Source: Nitrospina sp.
GTDB taxonomy: Bacteria > Nitrospinota > Nitrospinia > Nitrospinales > JACRGP01
DNA length: 64,000 bases
Assembly (NCBI GenBank): GCA_024648695.1
Contig: JACAVV010000021.1
Coordinates: 1 to 64,000, forward strand
Direction of reading: 5' to 3'
The translations under genes were made by a program, and so were the position numbers. The notes under the pieces were generated by a model. It was not told the origin of the DNA. It did no database searches and saw only the letters and a program-made list of their open reading frames with translations. Positions 54,185 through 64,000 of the stretch are shown piece after piece (position 1 is the stretch's first letter; every line of letters begins with the position of its first letter).

Positions 54185-55375
54185 ATGGCGAAAGAAAAAT
54201 TTGTTAGAGACAAACCCCATTTGAATGTTGGTACGATTGGGCACGTGGATCATGGTAAAACGACCCTGACTGCGGCGATTACGGAAGTGCTGTCCAAAAA
54301 GGGCTATGCCGATTACATTCCGTTCGATCAGATCGATAAGGCGCCTGAGGAAAAGGATCGTGGTATTACTATCGCAATCGCCCATGTTGAATATAAAACT
54401 GATAGTCGCCACTATGCGCATGTGGATTGTCCGGGTCACGCAGACTATGTTAAGAACATGATCACGGGTGCGGCGCAAATGGATGGAGCAATCTTGGTTT
54501 TGAATGCGGCTGATGGTCCGATGCCTCAAACGCGTGAGCATATCCTTTTAGCCCGTCAGGTGGGTGTTCCTCGCATTATTGTTTTTATGAATAAGGTGGA
54601 TATGGTTGACGATGAGGAATTGCTCGACCTGGTAGAATTGGAAGTGCGTGAACTGCTCAGTAAGTACGATTTTCCGGGTGACGATATTCCGGTTATTCGT
54701 GGAAGTGCTTTGCAGGCTCTGGAGAATCCTGAAGATGAGGAAAAGACTAAATGTATTTGGGATTTGATGGGAGCCCTGGATGAATATTTTCCTGTTCCGA
54801 AGCGTGATATCGATAAGCCGTTCCTGATGCCGATCGAAGATATTTTCAGCATCTCGGGCCGTGGTACTGTTGCTACCGGCCGTGTTGAGAGTGGGATTAT
54901 TAAAGTGGGTGAGGAAGTTGAGATTGTAGGTTTTCGCCCTACCACTAAAACGGTTGTAACGGGTGTTGAAATGTTTCGCAAGTTGTTGGATGAAGGGCAG
55001 GCGGGTGATAACGTCGGAGCCTTGTTGCGCGGAACAAAGCGTGATGAGATTGAGCGTGGCCAGGTATTGGCTAAGCCGGGATCGATCACCCCGCATAAAA
55101 AGTTCAAGGCTTCTGTATATATCCTGACCAAAGATGAAGGTGGGCGGCACACTCCGTTTTTTAACGGTTACCGGCCTCAGTTTTACTTTAGAACCACGGA
55201 CGTTACAGGCGTATGTACCTTGAAAGAAGGTGTCGAGATGGTTATGCCGGGTGATAACGTGGATGTTGAAGTGGAATTGATCACCCCGGTTGCAATGGAT
55301 AAAGAGTTGCGCTTTGCTATTCGAGAAGGTGGTAGAACAGTAGGTGCTGGTGTGGTCAGTGAGGTTATTGAATAA
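54185..55375 (+). CDS. tuf: Elongation factor Tu
   Basis: This 396-residue protein carries aminoacyl-tRNA to the ribosome. G motifs are [26 protein letters not shown] and NKVDMVDD. It is the only tuf in the window. The place next to the Thr-Tyr-Gly-Thr tRNAs where other genomes have a tuf is empty here. The stop overlaps the rpsJ start by one base. Confidence 0.98.
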   Translation: MAKEKFVRDKPHLNVGTIGHVDHGKTTLTAAITEVLSKKGYADYIPFDQIDKAPEEKDRGITIAIAHVEYKTDSRHYAHVDCPGHADYVKNMITGAAQMDGAILVLNAADGPMPQTREHILLARQVGVPRIIVFMNKVDMVDDEELLDLVELEVRELLSKYDFPGDDIPVIRGSALQALENPEDEEKTKCIWDLMGALDEYFPVPKRDIDKPFLMPIEDIFSISGRGTVATGRVESGIIKVGEEVEIVGFRPTTKTVVTGVEMFRKLLDEGQAGDNVGALLRGTKRDEIERGQVLAKPGSITPHKKFKASVYILTKDEGGRHTPFFNGYRPQFYFRTTDVTGVCTLKEGVEMVMPGDNVDVEVELITPVAMDKELRFAIREGGRTVGAGVVSEVIE

Positions 55376-55689
55376 TGGCCGAACAGAGTCAGAAGATTAA
55401 AATCAAGCTTAAGGCTTATGATCATAAGTTGCTTGATTGGTCTGTGGGCGAGATTGTTGAGACAACCAAGCGGACTGGGGCTAAAGTAATTGGCCCCATC
55501 CCTCTGCCCACAGTTAAAAACAGATGGACCGTTCTCAGGTCGCCACATGTGGATAAAAAATCCCGTGAGCAATTTGAGATTCGGACGCATAAGCGGATTC
55601 TTGAAATATTGGAACCTACCCCGCAGACTGTGGACGCGTTGATGAAGCTGGATTTGTCCGGCGGTGTGGATATCGAAATTAAATTGTGA
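55375..55689 (+). CDS. rpsJ: Small ribosomal subunit protein uS10
   Basis: This 104-residue protein is part of the 30S head and also the NusE partner in antitermination. It has [20 protein letters not shown] and the conserved GPIPLPT loop. The start overlaps the tuf stop (TAATGG), joining the str and S10 operons into one unit. Confidence 0.97.
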   Translation: MAEQSQKIKIKLKAYDHKLLDWSVGEIVETTKRTGAKVIGPIPLPTVKNRWTVLRSPHVDKKSREQFEIRTHKRILEILEPTPQTVDALMKLDLSGGVDIEIKL

Positions 55690-55731
55690 TTCCTTATTCT
55701 GGGATCTTTAAATAATTGAAATATTGTTAAT

Positions 55732-56367
55732 ATGAAAAGTATACTTGGTAAAAAAGTAGGGATGACACATATCTTCTCTGAAAAAGGGGATTGTGTTCCG
55801 GTGACCGTGATTACGGTTGACCGTTGTGTACCGCTTCTGAACAAGACGGTAGAGCAAGACGGGTATTCAGCGGTTTTGGTCGGTTATGGGGAACGAAAGG
55901 CCAAGCATACAAATAAACCGTTGCAGGGATTTTATGACAAAATTAAAGCGTCTCCTGCGAAAATTCTGACGGAATTTCGCGATCAACAGGCTGAAGAGGA
56001 TGCATTGGGCAAACCCGTCGATTTGGGTCTGTTTCAATCCGGGGACAAGGTTTCTGTTGTTGGGGTGTCCAAAGGAAAAGGTTTTGCAGGTGTTGTGAAG
56101 CGTTTTAACTTTGGGGGTATGCCGGCTTCGCGTGGAACGCATGAATCGTTTCGTGGTGGTGGTTCGGTGGGTATGCACACTTATCCTGGGCGAGTGCTTA
56201 AGGGTAAAAAGATGCCTGGAAGAATGGGCGGCGAAAAAATTAATGTAAAAAATCTTCAGGTGGTTCAGGTAGATTCAGAAAAAAATGTGATTTTGCTGAA
56301 AGGTGCTGTTCCCGGAGCCCGCGGTGGTATCGTTCGATTAACAAAAGTTTCTAATACAAAGGATTGA
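55732..56367 (+). CDS. rplC: Large ribosomal subunit protein uL3
   Basis: This 211-residue protein reaches the peptidyl-transferase centre. It opens [20 protein letters not shown] and has the [20 protein letters not shown] loop. Spacing to rplD is one base. Confidence 0.97.
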   Translation: MKSILGKKVGMTHIFSEKGDCVPVTVITVDRCVPLLNKTVEQDGYSAVLVGYGERKAKHTNKPLQGFYDKIKASPAKILTEFRDQQAEEDALGKPVDLGLFQSGDKVSVVGVSKGKGFAGVVKRFNFGGMPASRGTHESFRGGGSVGMHTYPGRVLKGKKMPGRMGGEKINVKNLQVVQVDSEKNVILLKGAVPGARGGIVRLTKVSNTKD

Positions 56368-56368
56368 G

Positions 56369-56998
56369 ATGGCCGAGCTTCCGATAGTCGATTCCAGTAA
56401 TAATCAGGTTGGGACAGTTCCTGCTGTTCCAGAAATATTTGAGGTTCCTGTTCGGGAACATTTGGTTCAGAAGTATGTCGCGATGCAATTGGCCAAGCGC
56501 CGCCGTGGAACGGCTTGCACGAAAAGTAATTATGGCCAGCTGAGTGGCAGTGGTAAAAAGCCCTGGCGGCAAAAGGGTACGGGTAGAGCTCGACATGGTA
56601 AAACGCGATCCGCCATTTGGCGAGGTGGGCTCACCATATTCGGTCCTACGCCTCGCGATTACAGTTTTAAGATGACCAAGAAAACTAAAACTCTTGCCTT
56701 AAAATCTATCCTTACCGAAAGAGCCCGAAACGATGCTATTTGCGTCATTGATAAAATTGAATTAGAGCAACCCAAAACCAAAGAAGCGGTGAAATTGCTT
56801 GAAGCATTGGGATTGCCGGAACGGACCCTGTTTTTACTTGACCAAAGAAACGAAAACCTGGAATTAGCGGTTCGGAATCTGCCTGATACGGATGTATTGT
56901 TGCTGGATGGATTGAATGCCTTTGATTTGCTTGTCCATGAAAAGATAGTTTTTACTGCTGAAGCTTTAAAGAAAGTGGAGGGCCGACTTAATGGATGA
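56369..56998 (+). CDS. rplD: Large ribosomal subunit protein uL4
   Basis: This 209-residue protein has the exit-tunnel loop GKKPWRQKGTGRARHGKTRS. In enterobacteria L4 represses the S10 operon; no such leader can be judged here. It overlaps rplW by eight bases. Confidence 0.96.
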   Translation: MAELPIVDSSNNQVGTVPAVPEIFEVPVREHLVQKYVAMQLAKRRRGTACTKSNYGQLSGSGKKPWRQKGTGRARHGKTRSAIWRGGLTIFGPTPRDYSFKMTKKTKTLALKSILTERARNDAICVIDKIELEQPKTKEAVKLLEALGLPERTLFLLDQRNENLELAVRNLPDTDVLLLDGLNAFDLLVHEKIVFTAEALKKVEGRLNG

Positions 56999-57278
56999 GC
57001 TGTACAAAATTATTGAAAAACCTCTGATCACTGAGAAGAGTAATGATCTTATCGAGGGAAACCGGGTATGTTTTCGGGTTCGTAAAGATGCTAATAAGGT
57101 CAAAATCAAGGAAGCGATTGAAAAAATTTTTGAGGTCACTGTGGTGGATGTGAATACTTTGAATGTCAAAGGCAAGAACCGCAGATTTGGTCGAAATATT
57201 GGTAAAACCAAAGGCTGGAAAAAGGCTATGGTGCAATTAAAAGACGGCGACAAAATAGATTTCTTCGAAGGAGCGTAA
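56991..57278 (+). CDS. rplW: Large ribosomal subunit protein uL23
   Basis: This 95-residue protein sits at the polypeptide exit and is the docking site for SRP and trigger factor. It has IIEKPLITEKSNDLIEGN at the start and the loop VNTLNVKGKNRRFGRNIG. It overlaps rplD. Confidence 0.95.
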   Translation: MDELYKIIEKPLITEKSNDLIEGNRVCFRVRKDANKVKIKEAIEKIFEVTVVDVNTLNVKGKNRRFGRNIGKTKGWKKAMVQLKDGDKIDFFEGA

Positions 57279-57283
57279 AGTAA

Positions 57284-58111
57284 ATGCCAACCAGGAAATT
57301 AAATCCCAGATCGGCCGGTGTTCGATTTCAAACCATTTCCGGTTTTGAGGATATTAGTAAAAAATCTCCGGAGAAGAGCCTTGTTGTTTCAATCTCCCGT
57401 AAAGGTGGGCGCAATTGTTATGGTCGCATAACAGCGAGAAGGCGCGGTGGTGGGCATCGAAAGCTCTATAGAATTATAGATTTCAAACGTAACAAGGATG
57501 GTATACCAGCCAAGGTTGCCGGAATTGAATATGATCCCAACCGCTCGGCGTTTATTGCCTTGTTGAATTATTCTGACGGTGAAAAACGCTATATTCTGGC
57601 GCCCCAGGGTATAAAGGATGGCGATACAGTGATGTCCGGGGCGGATGTCGAAATTCGGGCTGGAAATTGTTTGCCCTTGCAAAGCATTCCTGAAGGAACG
57701 CTGATTCACAATATAGAAATGCGGCCTGGCAAGGGTGGCCAGATTGCAAGAAGTGCCGGAGCTTATGCGCAGTTGATGGCTAAGGAAGGCAAGACTGTTA
57801 CTGTCAAGATGTCATCCGGAGAGGTTCGATTGATTTCCAAGCAGTGTCGGGCCACCATTGGAACAGTCGGTAATTCTGAGCATGAGAATATAAAGATTGG
57901 TAAAGCGGGAAGGGTTCGCTGGAAAGGCCGACGGCCTAGGGTTCGAGCGGTGGCAATGAATCCTGTAGACCATCCCATGGGTGGTGGTGAAGGAAGGTCC
58001 TCTGGAGGACGCCATCCGTGTAGTCCTTGGGGGATGCCTGCAAAAGGTTTTAAAACAAGGAAAAAGAGTAAGCCTTCTGAGAAGTATATTATGAGTCGGA
58101 AAAAGAAGTAA
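57284..58111 (+). CDS. rplB: Large ribosomal subunit protein uL2
   Basis: This 275-residue 23S rRNA-binding protein has the [11 protein letters not shown]-like C-terminal loop near the peptidyl-transferase centre ([20 protein letters not shown]). The conserved His of GGGEGR-x-H is in place. Length is typical. Confidence 0.97.
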   Translation: MPTRKLNPRSAGVRFQTISGFEDISKKSPEKSLVVSISRKGGRNCYGRITARRRGGGHRKLYRIIDFKRNKDGIPAKVAGIEYDPNRSAFIALLNYSDGEKRYILAPQGIKDGDTVMSGADVEIRAGNCLPLQSIPEGTLIHNIEMRPGKGGQIARSAGAYAQLMAKEGKTVTVKMSSGEVRLISKQCRATIGTVGNSEHENIKIGKAGRVRWKGRRPRVRAVAMNPVDHPMGGGEGRSSGGRHPCSPWGMPAKGFKTRKKSKPSEKYIMSRKKK

Positions 58112-58142
58112 GTAGTGCAACAGGATAGGAATTGAGGAATAT

Positions 58143-58427
58143 ATGGCAAGATCGCTGAAAAAGGGGCCTTTCGTTGATGCGCCTCTGGAAAAAAAAGTGG
58201 AAGAGATGAATCGCCGCAATGATAAAAAGATCATCAAAACCTGGTCGCGGCGCTCGACGGTCACGCCGGATTTTGTGGGTCATACCTTTGCGGTTCATAA
58301 TGGGAAAAAGTTCATTCCTGTTTTTATCTCGGAAAATATGGTTGGGCATAAACTGGGTGAGTTTTCTGCAACCCGGACATTTCGAACGCATAGTGGAAAA
58401 ACCAAGAAAGCTCCGCCCCCTAAATAA
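58143..58427 (+). CDS. rpsS: Small ribosomal subunit protein uS19
   Basis: This 94-residue protein of the 30S head has [20 protein letters not shown] and the [20 protein letters not shown] segment. It is followed by a 93-base gap with a small hairpin, unusually long for this operon. Confidence 0.97.
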   Translation: MARSLKKGPFVDAPLEKKVEEMNRRNDKKIIKTWSRRSTVTPDFVGHTFAVHNGKKFIPVFISENMVGHKLGEFSATRTFRTHSGKTKKAPPPK

Positions 58428-58520
58428 ACTTAAAGAGCTGATTGTGGGTGTTCAGGTTCATGCCTGAATGGCCAAAAGATTTGTACATTAAAGTTGTATT
58501 ACCGATAGAACGGATTAATT

Positions 58521-58856
58521 ATGGATGTGAAAGCAGTATTAAGGCATACGCGTAGTACCCCGAGAAAGACCCGATTAGTGGCAGATATGATACGGGGCAA
58601 GAACGTGAATGATGCGATGAATATCCTCACCTTTTCGCCCAAGAAAATAGCCAGGGACCTTCAAAAACTCCTGAAGTCGGCTATTGCCAATGCGGAAGAA
58701 AACCATAAGGTTTTGGATGTTGATGATTTGTATGTAAAAAGCATCCGAGTGGATAAAGGAGTGACCTGGAAGCGTCAGATTCCCCGGGCTCGAGGAATGG
58801 CCACGCCGATCCTTAAACGGACCAGTCATATCGAAATCATTCTGGACGAAAAATAA
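58521..58856 (+). CDS. rplV: Large ribosomal subunit protein uL22
   Basis: This 111-residue exit-tunnel protein has RSTPRKTRLVADMIRGKNV and the tunnel hairpin KRQIPRARGMATPILKRTSH. Length is normal. Confidence 0.96.
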   Translation: MDVKAVLRHTRSTPRKTRLVADMIRGKNVNDAMNILTFSPKKIARDLQKLLKSAIANAEENHKVLDVDDLYVKSIRVDKGVTWKRQIPRARGMATPILKRTSHIEIILDEK

Positions 58857-58871
58857 CTAGGAGAACACCCA

Positions 58872-59555
58872 GTGGGTCAAAAAGTACACCCTTATGGATT
58901 CAGGTTGGGGATCAACAAAACCTGGACATCGAATTGGTATGCGAAGAAAGATTACGCCGATTTCTTGCTGGAAGACATCAAGATACGAAAGTATTTGAAA
59001 AAGAGTTTGTCGCATGCCGGGATCTCCAAGGTGGAAATCGAACGCTCGGCGAATCGGGTTCGGATTAATATCCATACATCCCGACCGGGTATCATTATCG
59101 GTAAAAAGGGTCTTGAGGTGGATCGCCTGAAGGAAGAACTGCAGAAAATTGTCATCGGCAAGCAGATTAATCTGAATATTAAAGAAGTAAGACGTGCCGA
59201 AATGGACGCCAATTTAATCGCTCAAAACATTGCCTTGCAGTTGGAAAAGAGGGTCTCCTTTAGAAGGGCCATGAAAAAATCAGTCGTCTCAGCATTACGA
59301 TTCGGGGCGTTGGGGATTAAAATCCGCAGTTCCGGTCGATTGGCTGGAGCCGAAATCGCCCGCAGTGAATGGTACCGGGAAGGCCGCGTGCCTCTGCACA
59401 CCTTAAGGGCGGATATCGATTACGGGACGGCAGAAGCGTCCACAACTTATGGGATCATTGGGATTAAGGTTTGGGTTTATAAAGGTGAAATTTTGCCGGG
59501 AGCCCATCATGTCCCGCAAGAAAAATCACAGGGACATGGCCACCGGAAAGGTTAG
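58872..59555 (+). CDS. rpsC: Small ribosomal subunit protein uS3
   Basis: This 227-residue protein guards the mRNA entry. A GTG start is preceded by AGGAG. It opens [20 protein letters not shown], and a KH domain contains [20 protein letters not shown]. The C-terminal tail is short and histidine-rich. Confidence 0.97.
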   Translation: MGQKVHPYGFRLGINKTWTSNWYAKKDYADFLLEDIKIRKYLKKSLSHAGISKVEIERSANRVRINIHTSRPGIIIGKKGLEVDRLKEELQKIVIGKQINLNIKEVRRAEMDANLIAQNIALQLEKRVSFRRAMKKSVVSALRFGALGIKIRSSGRLAGAEIARSEWYREGRVPLHTLRADIDYGTAEASTTYGIIGIKVWVYKGEILPGAHHVPQEKSQGHGHRKG

Positions 59556-59613
59556 GCGGGTTGAATAACCTGTGTAATGAGATCCGATAAAGCCAAATAC
59601 AAGGAATTAGCCT

Positions 59614-60027
59614 ATGTTGATGCCAAAAAAGGTAAAATACCGAAAACGCCAAAAAGGAAGAATGCGCGGAACTGCGTTTCGGGGTGGTGAGATTAGCTTC
59701 GGAACTATAGCTCTGCAAGCGCAGGAATGTGGAAGAATCACCAACCGCCAGATTGAGGCGGCACGTATTGCCATGACTCGTCATGTAAAGCGTGGTGGCA
59801 AGATCTGGTTGCGGATTTTTCCCGATAAGCCGATATCCAAAAAACCGGCTGAAACTCGAATGGGTAAAGGTAAAGGCAGTCCCGAATTCTGGGTTGCTGT
59901 TGTAAAGCCAGGCAGGATTTTGTACGAGATGGAAGGTGTCTCGGAAAGTGTGGCGAAAGAGGCCCTTCGCCTTGCCGCACATAAACTTCCCGTTGCTACC
60001 CGCATCATTGTGAAAGATGACTTTTAA
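59614..60027 (+). CDS. rplP: Large ribosomal subunit protein uL16
   Basis: This 137-residue protein near the A-site tRNA elbow opens [20 protein letters not shown] and contains the [20 protein letters not shown] loop, whose Arg is a hydroxylation site in some bacteria. The reading may begin at the second Met (residue 3). Confidence 0.97.
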   Translation: MLMPKKVKYRKRQKGRMRGTAFRGGEISFGTIALQAQECGRITNRQIEAARIAMTRHVKRGGKIWLRIFPDKPISKKPAETRMGKGKGSPEFWVAVVKPGRILYEMEGVSESVAKEALRLAAHKLPVATRIIVKDDF

Positions 60028-60106
60028 TTACCGGTAGCCTTTCCTGATTCCTTTTGGGAAAACCTGTAAAGCTGGATTGATAACGATTTTTTAGTTTGGA
60101 ATATTT

Positions 60107-60337
60107 ATGAAAGCGGAAGAGATAAGAAATCTTACTGAAAAAGAACGGGTTGAAAAAATCCACGATCTATCTGAAGAGTATTTTAATTTAAAGTTTCAGG
60201 TAGCAGCTGGGAAAATTGAGAACCCGGGTCGAATGCGTTTTTTGCGAAGAGACATTGCCCGTATAAAAACCATTCAGGCTGAAGTTGCCCGTAAAGGTGA
60301 AACAATCACTGAAACGGTAGAACCGGAAAAAGAATAA
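60107..60337 (+). CDS. rpmC: Large ribosomal subunit protein uL29
   Basis: This 76-residue helical hairpin protein near the tunnel exit has EIRNLTEKERVEKIHDLSEE and LRRDIARIKTI. It has a short acidic C-terminal extension (ETVEPEKE). Confidence 0.94.
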   Translation: MKAEEIRNLTEKERVEKIHDLSEEYFNLKFQVAAGKIENPGRMRFLRRDIARIKTIQAEVARKGETITETVEPEKE

Positions 60338-60379
60338 CAACTTTTTAATCGCCAAGTGCATTAATCGAGAGAAAGTCCA

Positions 60380-60658
60380 TTGGGAACTGAAACGAAACAG
60401 CGCAGGGTTCTGTCAGGAACCGTTGTCAGCAATAAAATGAGCAAAACCGTAGTCGTTCGAGTGGAACGAAAATTTGTTCATTCCAGATTTAAAAAAGTCG
60501 TGCGGCGCAGTAAAAGGTTTAAGGCTCATGATGAGAATAACGAATGCCAAATCGGTGATTTTATTTCCATTTGCGAAACACGTCCTTTGAGTAAAGATAA
60601 ACGTTGGCGCTTGCTGGAAGTGATAAATAAGGCAACCGTAATCGAGGCGGCCAAGTAG
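60380..60658 (+). CDS. rpsQ: Small ribosomal subunit protein uS17
   Basis: This 92-residue OB-fold protein has [20 protein letters not shown] and [17 protein letters not shown]. Translation starts at TTG (60380), with GAGAGAAAG upstream. No ATG is available before the conserved region. Confidence 0.95.
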   Translation: MGTETKQRRVLSGTVVSNKMSKTVVVRVERKFVHSRFKKVVRRSKRFKAHDENNECQIGDFISICETRPLSKDKRWRLLEVINKATVIEAAK

Positions 60659-60671
60659 GAAAAGGGACATT

Positions 60672-61040
60672 ATGATTCAATTGAGAACAGTTTTGGAAGT
60701 CGCCGACAACTCTGGAGCCAAGCGCGTCCAGTGCATCAAGGTTTTAGGCGGGTCTCGCCGGCGTTATGCCTCGGTGGGAGACATAATTGTAGTAGCGGTA
60801 CGGGAAGCGGAGCCTAACACCCCAATCAAAAAGGGTGAGGTAAAAAAGGCAGTGGTTGTCCGTACACGAAAGGAAATGCGTCGCGCAGATGGAACTTATG
60901 TGAAATTCGATTCCAATGCGGCGGTTATGGTGAATGATTCCAAAGAGCCGGTAGGAACCCGTATTTTTGGACCGGTGGCCAGAGAATTGAGAGCCAAGCG
61001 ATTTATGAAGATTTTATCTCTTGCCCCGGAGGTGCTTTAA
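60672..61040 (+). CDS. rplN: Large ribosomal subunit protein uL14
   Basis: This 122-residue protein has [20 protein letters not shown] and ENA-type C-terminus [13 protein letters not shown]. The rplX ribosome site (GGAGG) lies inside its last codons. Confidence 0.97.
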   Translation: MIQLRTVLEVADNSGAKRVQCIKVLGGSRRRYASVGDIIVVAVREAEPNTPIKKGEVKKAVVVRTRKEMRRADGTYVKFDSNAAVMVNDSKEPVGTRIFGPVARELRAKRFMKILSLAPEVL

Positions 61041-61041
61041 G

Positions 61042-61380
61042 ATGTGGAGCGAATTGGAAAAGACCTTATTGAAAAAAGACGATATCGTTCAGGTCCTGGC
61101 CGGAAAAGAGAAAGGGAAAAAAGGGAAAGTCCTTTCAATAGATAAGATCCGGGGGCGTGTAACGGTTGAAAAGCTTAATATGTTTAAAAAGCATCTCAAG
61201 CCTACCCGTGATAATCAGCAAGGTGGTATTGTGGAAAGGGAAGGGAGCCTGCATTTAAGTAACGTCCTGTTGGTTTGTGATAAGTGTGGTAAAGGCGTTC
61301 GAATCAAAAAGAAACGCTTGGAGGATGGGAAACGGGTTCGCGTTTGCCGTACGTGTCAAGAGGTGATGGATAAAACCTGA
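61042..61380 (+). CDS. rplX: Large ribosomal subunit protein uL24
   Basis: This 112-residue assembly-initiator protein has a KOW motif (DDIVQVLAGKEKGKKGKVLS). The ATG at 61042 has GGAGG upstream and is better than a TTG at 61021. The C-terminal half contains two CxxC pairs (CDKC and CRTC), the zinc-binding form. Confidence 0.95.
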   Translation: MWSELEKTLLKKDDIVQVLAGKEKGKKGKVLSIDKIRGRVTVEKLNMFKKHLKPTRDNQQGGIVEREGSLHLSNVLLVCDKCGKGVRIKKKRLEDGKRVRVCRTCQEVMDKT

Positions 61381-61497
61381 TCTATTTAGATTGATTTTGA
61401 TTTGCTTGACACTACAAAGCAATGATCAACGCATGGCCCGTTAGCTTGAAAATTTTGCCGTTTCTTTTAAGAAAGAATGGAAGTCCAGGAAAACATA

Positions 61498-62040
61498 ATG
61501 ATTCCAAATGTAAAAAAGAGTTTTAACGAAAAAATTAAATTCCAGGTTCAAAAGGATTTGGGGCTTAAAAATATCATGGAGGTTCCCCGCCTGGACAAAA
61601 TAGTCCTGAATGTGGGATTGGGCGAAGCCCAGCAAAATGCAAAGTTGTTGGAAGCCACCGTTGCGGAGATCAAAGCTATAACAGGTCAAGCCCCTGTGAT
61701 CACACGGGCAAAAAAAGCAATTTCGAATTTCAAACTTCGAAAAGGTATGGCCGTGGGTGTGATGGTAACCCTTCGTGGTAACCGCATGTATGAATTTTTT
61801 GAGCGTTTTGTATCGTTTTCTTTGCCACGTGTCCGTGATTTCAAAGGTCTGTCTCCAAAAGCGTTTGATGGGCGCGGTAATTATACGGTGGGATTGAAAG
61901 AACAGTTGATTTTTCCAGAAATTGATTATGACAAGATTGAAAAAATCACCGGTATGAATATCACCATTTGTACCACCGCCCGATCGGATGACGAAGGCAG
62001 GAGCTTATTGCGAAATATGGGTTTTCCTCTGAGGAAATAA
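61498..62040 (+). CDS. rplE: Large ribosomal subunit protein uL5
   Basis: A 180-residue 5S rRNA-binding protein. The ATG at 61498 is preceded by AGGA at good spacing and yields the normal family length. An ATG at 61477 would add seven residues. Landmarks are [16 protein letters not shown] and [15 protein letters not shown]. Confidence 0.95.
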   Translation: MIPNVKKSFNEKIKFQVQKDLGLKNIMEVPRLDKIVLNVGLGEAQQNAKLLEATVAEIKAITGQAPVITRAKKAISNFKLRKGMAVGVMVTLRGNRMYEFFERFVSFSLPRVRDFKGLSPKAFDGRGNYTVGLKEQLIFPEIDYDKIEKITGMNITICTTARSDDEGRSLLRNMGFPLRK

Positions 62041-62073
62041 TTCAATTCCGGATCGAATTTAAAAGGAAGTCGT

Positions 62074-62259
62074 ATGGCCAAAAAATCAATGATAGCCAAA
62101 TCTTTAAGAAACCAGAAGTTTCTGGTTCGCCAATACAATCGTTGTAAAGTGTGTGGGCGTCCACGTGCTTTTCTCAGAAAGTTTGGAATGTGTCGAATTT
62201 GTTTCCGGACCCGAGCTTTACAAGGGGAAATCCCTGGTGTGATCAAAGCCAGTTGGTAA
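62074..62259 (+). CDS. rpsN: Small ribosomal subunit protein uS14, zinc type
   Basis: This 61-residue protein has the two CxxC pairs CKVC and CRIC, marking the short zinc-containing S14. The typical Cx2C-x12-Cx2C spacing ([19 protein letters not shown]) is kept. Confidence 0.96.
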   Translation: MAKKSMIAKSLRNQKFLVRQYNRCKVCGRPRAFLRKFGMCRICFRTRALQGEIPGVIKASW

Positions 62260-62296
62260 CAAGAATGCTCAATAGCGTTAGGAGAATAATCCGCTT

Positions 62297-62689
62297 ATGA
62301 TGACCGATCCGATTGCGGACCTGTTCACCCGGGTTCGTAATTCAGTCCAGGTAAATAAGGACAAAGTAGAAATTCCCAATTCGAAGATCAAAGCCCGAAT
62401 TGCCGAAATCCTTAAGGAGGAAGGCTACATTCGGAATTTCAGAGTTTTCGAAGACGACAAACAAGGGGTTTTGAGATTGTACCTAAAATATGTTAACGAT
62501 AGTTCCGCGATCCAGGGAATTCAGAAGGTGAGTAAACCTGGAAGAAGGGTCTATGTAAAACACGATGAAGTTCCCAAGGTTCTTAATGGATTGGGAATAG
62601 CAATACTGACAACTTCTTCTGGAGTAATGACAGATCAGGAATGCCGCGAGAAGAATATTGGCGGCGAAATCCTGGGTCATGTCTGGTAA
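62297..62689 (+). CDS. rpsH: Small ribosomal subunit protein uS8
   Basis: This 130-residue 16S rRNA-binding protein has [20 protein letters not shown] and the C-terminal STSSGVMTD-like [20 protein letters not shown]. Two adjacent Met codons could both start it. Confidence 0.97.
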   Translation: MMTDPIADLFTRVRNSVQVNKDKVEIPNSKIKARIAEILKEEGYIRNFRVFEDDKQGVLRLYLKYVNDSSAIQGIQKVSKPGRRVYVKHDEVPKVLNGLGIAILTTSSGVMTDQECREKNIGGEILGHVW

Positions 62690-62694
62690 ATATC

Positions 62695-63243
62695 ATGTCT
62701 AGAATTGGAAAAAAACCGATCAAAATACCCTCAGGGGTAGAGTTAAAGCAGGATGGGGGACTGTTCAAGGTGAAGGGTCCCAAAGGAGAATTGAAGCGTA
62801 AACTTCACCCGACCATGAAGGTGGAGATAGAAAATGGTGAACTGCAAGTGGTTCGTCCATCTGAGGAGCGGAAAGCCCGAGCCCTTCATGGTCTCACCCG
62901 TAGTTTGATCAATAACATGGTCGTTGGAGTGACGGAAGGGTTCTCCAAGCATATCAATATTGTGGGTGTGGGTTACCGTGTTGAATTGAAGGGAAAAGAC
63001 CTTGTTTTGCAATTGGGTTATTCCCATCCGATCAATTTTCCGGCACCTGATGGAATCCAGTTTGAAGTGGATGGAAAAAAGAACACCATTGCCGTCAAGG
63101 GAATCGATAAGGAAGTTGTGGGTCAGACCTCGGCGAATTTGAGAATGCTGAGACCTCCCGAACCTTATAAGGGTAAAGGTGTTATGTATGCCGATGAAAG
63201 AATAATCCGCAAAGCCGGCAAAGCCGCAGTTGGGAAGACTTAA
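62695..63243 (+). CDS. rplF: Large ribosomal subunit protein uL6
   Basis: A 182-residue protein from ATG 62695 (MSRIGKKPIKIPSGV), the universal L6 opening. An upstream in-frame ATG at 62641 lies inside rpsH and is not credible. The C-terminal RPPEPYKGKGV motif is present. Confidence 0.97.
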   Translation: MSRIGKKPIKIPSGVELKQDGGLFKVKGPKGELKRKLHPTMKVEIENGELQVVRPSEERKARALHGLTRSLINNMVVGVTEGFSKHINIVGVGYRVELKGKDLVLQLGYSHPINFPAPDGIQFEVDGKKNTIAVKGIDKEVVGQTSANLRMLRPPEPYKGKGVMYADERIIRKAGKAAVGKT

Positions 63244-63246
63244 TTT

Positions 63247-63603
63247 ATGAATGTACGTGAACGCTATAGATTGAAGGTTGCCCGTAAGGGGCGGATCAAC
63301 AGGAAAGTTCAAAAGAATAGAGATAAATTGCGTTTGACGGTTTTTAAAACCTCAAAACACATTTATGCCCAAATCATTGATGATCGTACCCGTAAAACGC
63401 TTGTAGCCGAATCTACCATGTCTCCGGAGTTCAAGAAATATGGTGGCAACAGGGATGCAGCTAAATGGGTGGGCGAATCCCTCGGAAGCAAGGCCAACGA
63501 AAAGGGTGTCCAGGAGGTCTATTTTGATCGAAATGGAAATCCTTACATTGGGCGAATTAAAGTGCTTGCTGATGCGGTTCGTGAAAAGGGTGTCAAGTTT
63601 TAA
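63247..63603 (+). CDS. rplR: Large ribosomal subunit protein uL18
   Basis: This 118-residue 5S rRNA-binding protein has RLTVFKTSKHIYAQIIDDRT and the C-terminal YFDRNGNPYIGRIKVLADAV. It starts three bases after rplF. Confidence 0.96.
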   Translation: MNVRERYRLKVARKGRINRKVQKNRDKLRLTVFKTSKHIYAQIIDDRTRKTLVAESTMSPEFKKYGGNRDAAKWVGESLGSKANEKGVQEVYFDRNGNPYIGRIKVLADAVREKGVKF

Positions 63604-63655
63604 GGAATCCAATTCCTTTTAGGTAACACAACCAGACAACATGGAGGGGTATTCT

Positions 63656-64000
63656 TTGCAAGATACCACGGACAGAAAAGAAGAGTTTGTAGATAAAGTG
63701 GTCAGTATCCGCCGCGTGGCCAAAGTGGTCAAAGGTGGGCGCAGATTCAGTTTTAGTGCCCTGGTGGTTGTCGGTAACCGCGAAGGCAAGGTGGGCTGGG
63801 GATTGGGCAAGGCTAATGAAGTTCCTGAAGCGATTCGCAAAGGTGTTGAAAAAGCCAAAAAGAGCCAGGTTAATGTTTGCCTGGACGGGTCCACCATTCC
63901 TCATGAAACCCTCGGAATATTTGGAGCGGGCAGTGTTTTGTTAAAGCCGGCTTCGCGTGGTACTGGCGTGATTGCCGGTGGAGCGGTGCGTGCGGTACTG
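63656..64000 (+). CDS. rpsE: Small ribosomal subunit protein uS5, cut by the window end
   Basis: The first 115 codons of S5 are present, with [19 protein letters not shown] and [20 protein letters not shown]. The TTG at 63656 has GGAGGGG just upstream and is preferred. An ATG at 63641 in the same frame would place that site inside the gene. The reading frame is open at the right edge, so the end is missing only because the window stops. Confidence 0.93.
   Translation, partial: MQDTTDRKEEFVDKVVSIRRVAKVVKGGRRFSFSALVVVGNREGKVGWGLGKANEVPEAIRKGVEKAKKSQVNVCLDGSTIPHETLGIFGAGSVLLKPASRGTGVIAGGAVRAVL

Noticed and set aside
1-64000. CRISPR array, insertion sequence, prophage or rRNA operon
   Set aside because: No regular direct-repeat array, transposase, integrase or rRNA sequence was seen anywhere in the window.

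Overview
The window is a contiguous stretch of chromosome from a Gram-negative (diderm) bacterium. The evidence for that is a BamA/Skp pair, a lipid A biosynthesis operon that uses LpxI, an exported lipoprotein, and proteobacterial-style SI3 and SI2 insertions in RNA polymerase. The gene content and order would suit a Nitrospinota- or Desulfobacterota-like organism, but I cannot fix the phylum by reading alone. Base composition is moderate. GTG and TTG starts are common even in ribosomal protein genes.

Bases 1-4240 hold a minus-strand operon: circularly permuted ATP-grasp, alpha-E protein, Anbu-type proteasome homologue, transglutaminase. Bases 4567-7601 hold a second minus-strand run: thpR, recA, recX, prepilin peptidase. 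Bases 7771-9773 hold small proteins of unknown function and a decayed sulfatase-modifying-factor (SUMF1) gene. metH (9774-13391) and clpC (13726-16155) follow as single genes. Bases 16310-24230 form an envelope operon: bamA, skp, fabZ, lpxA, Gfo/Idh oxidoreductase, lpxI, lpxB and a DUF374 acyltransferase. lpxD is absent from its usual place.

Bases 24350-38249 are an accessory segment. It holds a double UspA protein, a TetR regulator, two tandem 604-residue cobalamin-binding radical SAM proteins, a 12-repeat NHL propeller protein with a strong promoter and long leader, an exported NTF2-like protein, glycogen debranching enzyme, and a membrane-bound hybrid histidine kinase. Palindromic intergenic repeats flank glgX.

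From 38631 to the right end lies the conserved translation/transcription supercluster: tRNA-Thr, Tyr, Gly, Thr, rpmG, tRNA-Trp, secE, nusG, rplKAJL, rpoBC, rpsLG, fusA, tuf, and the S10/spc genes from rpsJ through rpsE, which is cut by the window end. The order is the ancestral one, with the str and S10 operons joined.

The most striking observation is inside rpoB. Residues 86-110 of the beta subunit match the N-terminal zinc ribbon of the beta-prime subunit encoded just downstream (residues 67-91). There are 17 identities over 25 positions without gaps, and all four cysteines keep the same spacing. Beta therefore appears to carry a second copy of the beta-prime zinc-binding module in its protrusion region, followed by another extra segment at about residues 149-205. 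Other items worth attention are the Anbu operon, the paired radical SAM proteins with a CX4CX2C cluster motif, and the NHL gene.
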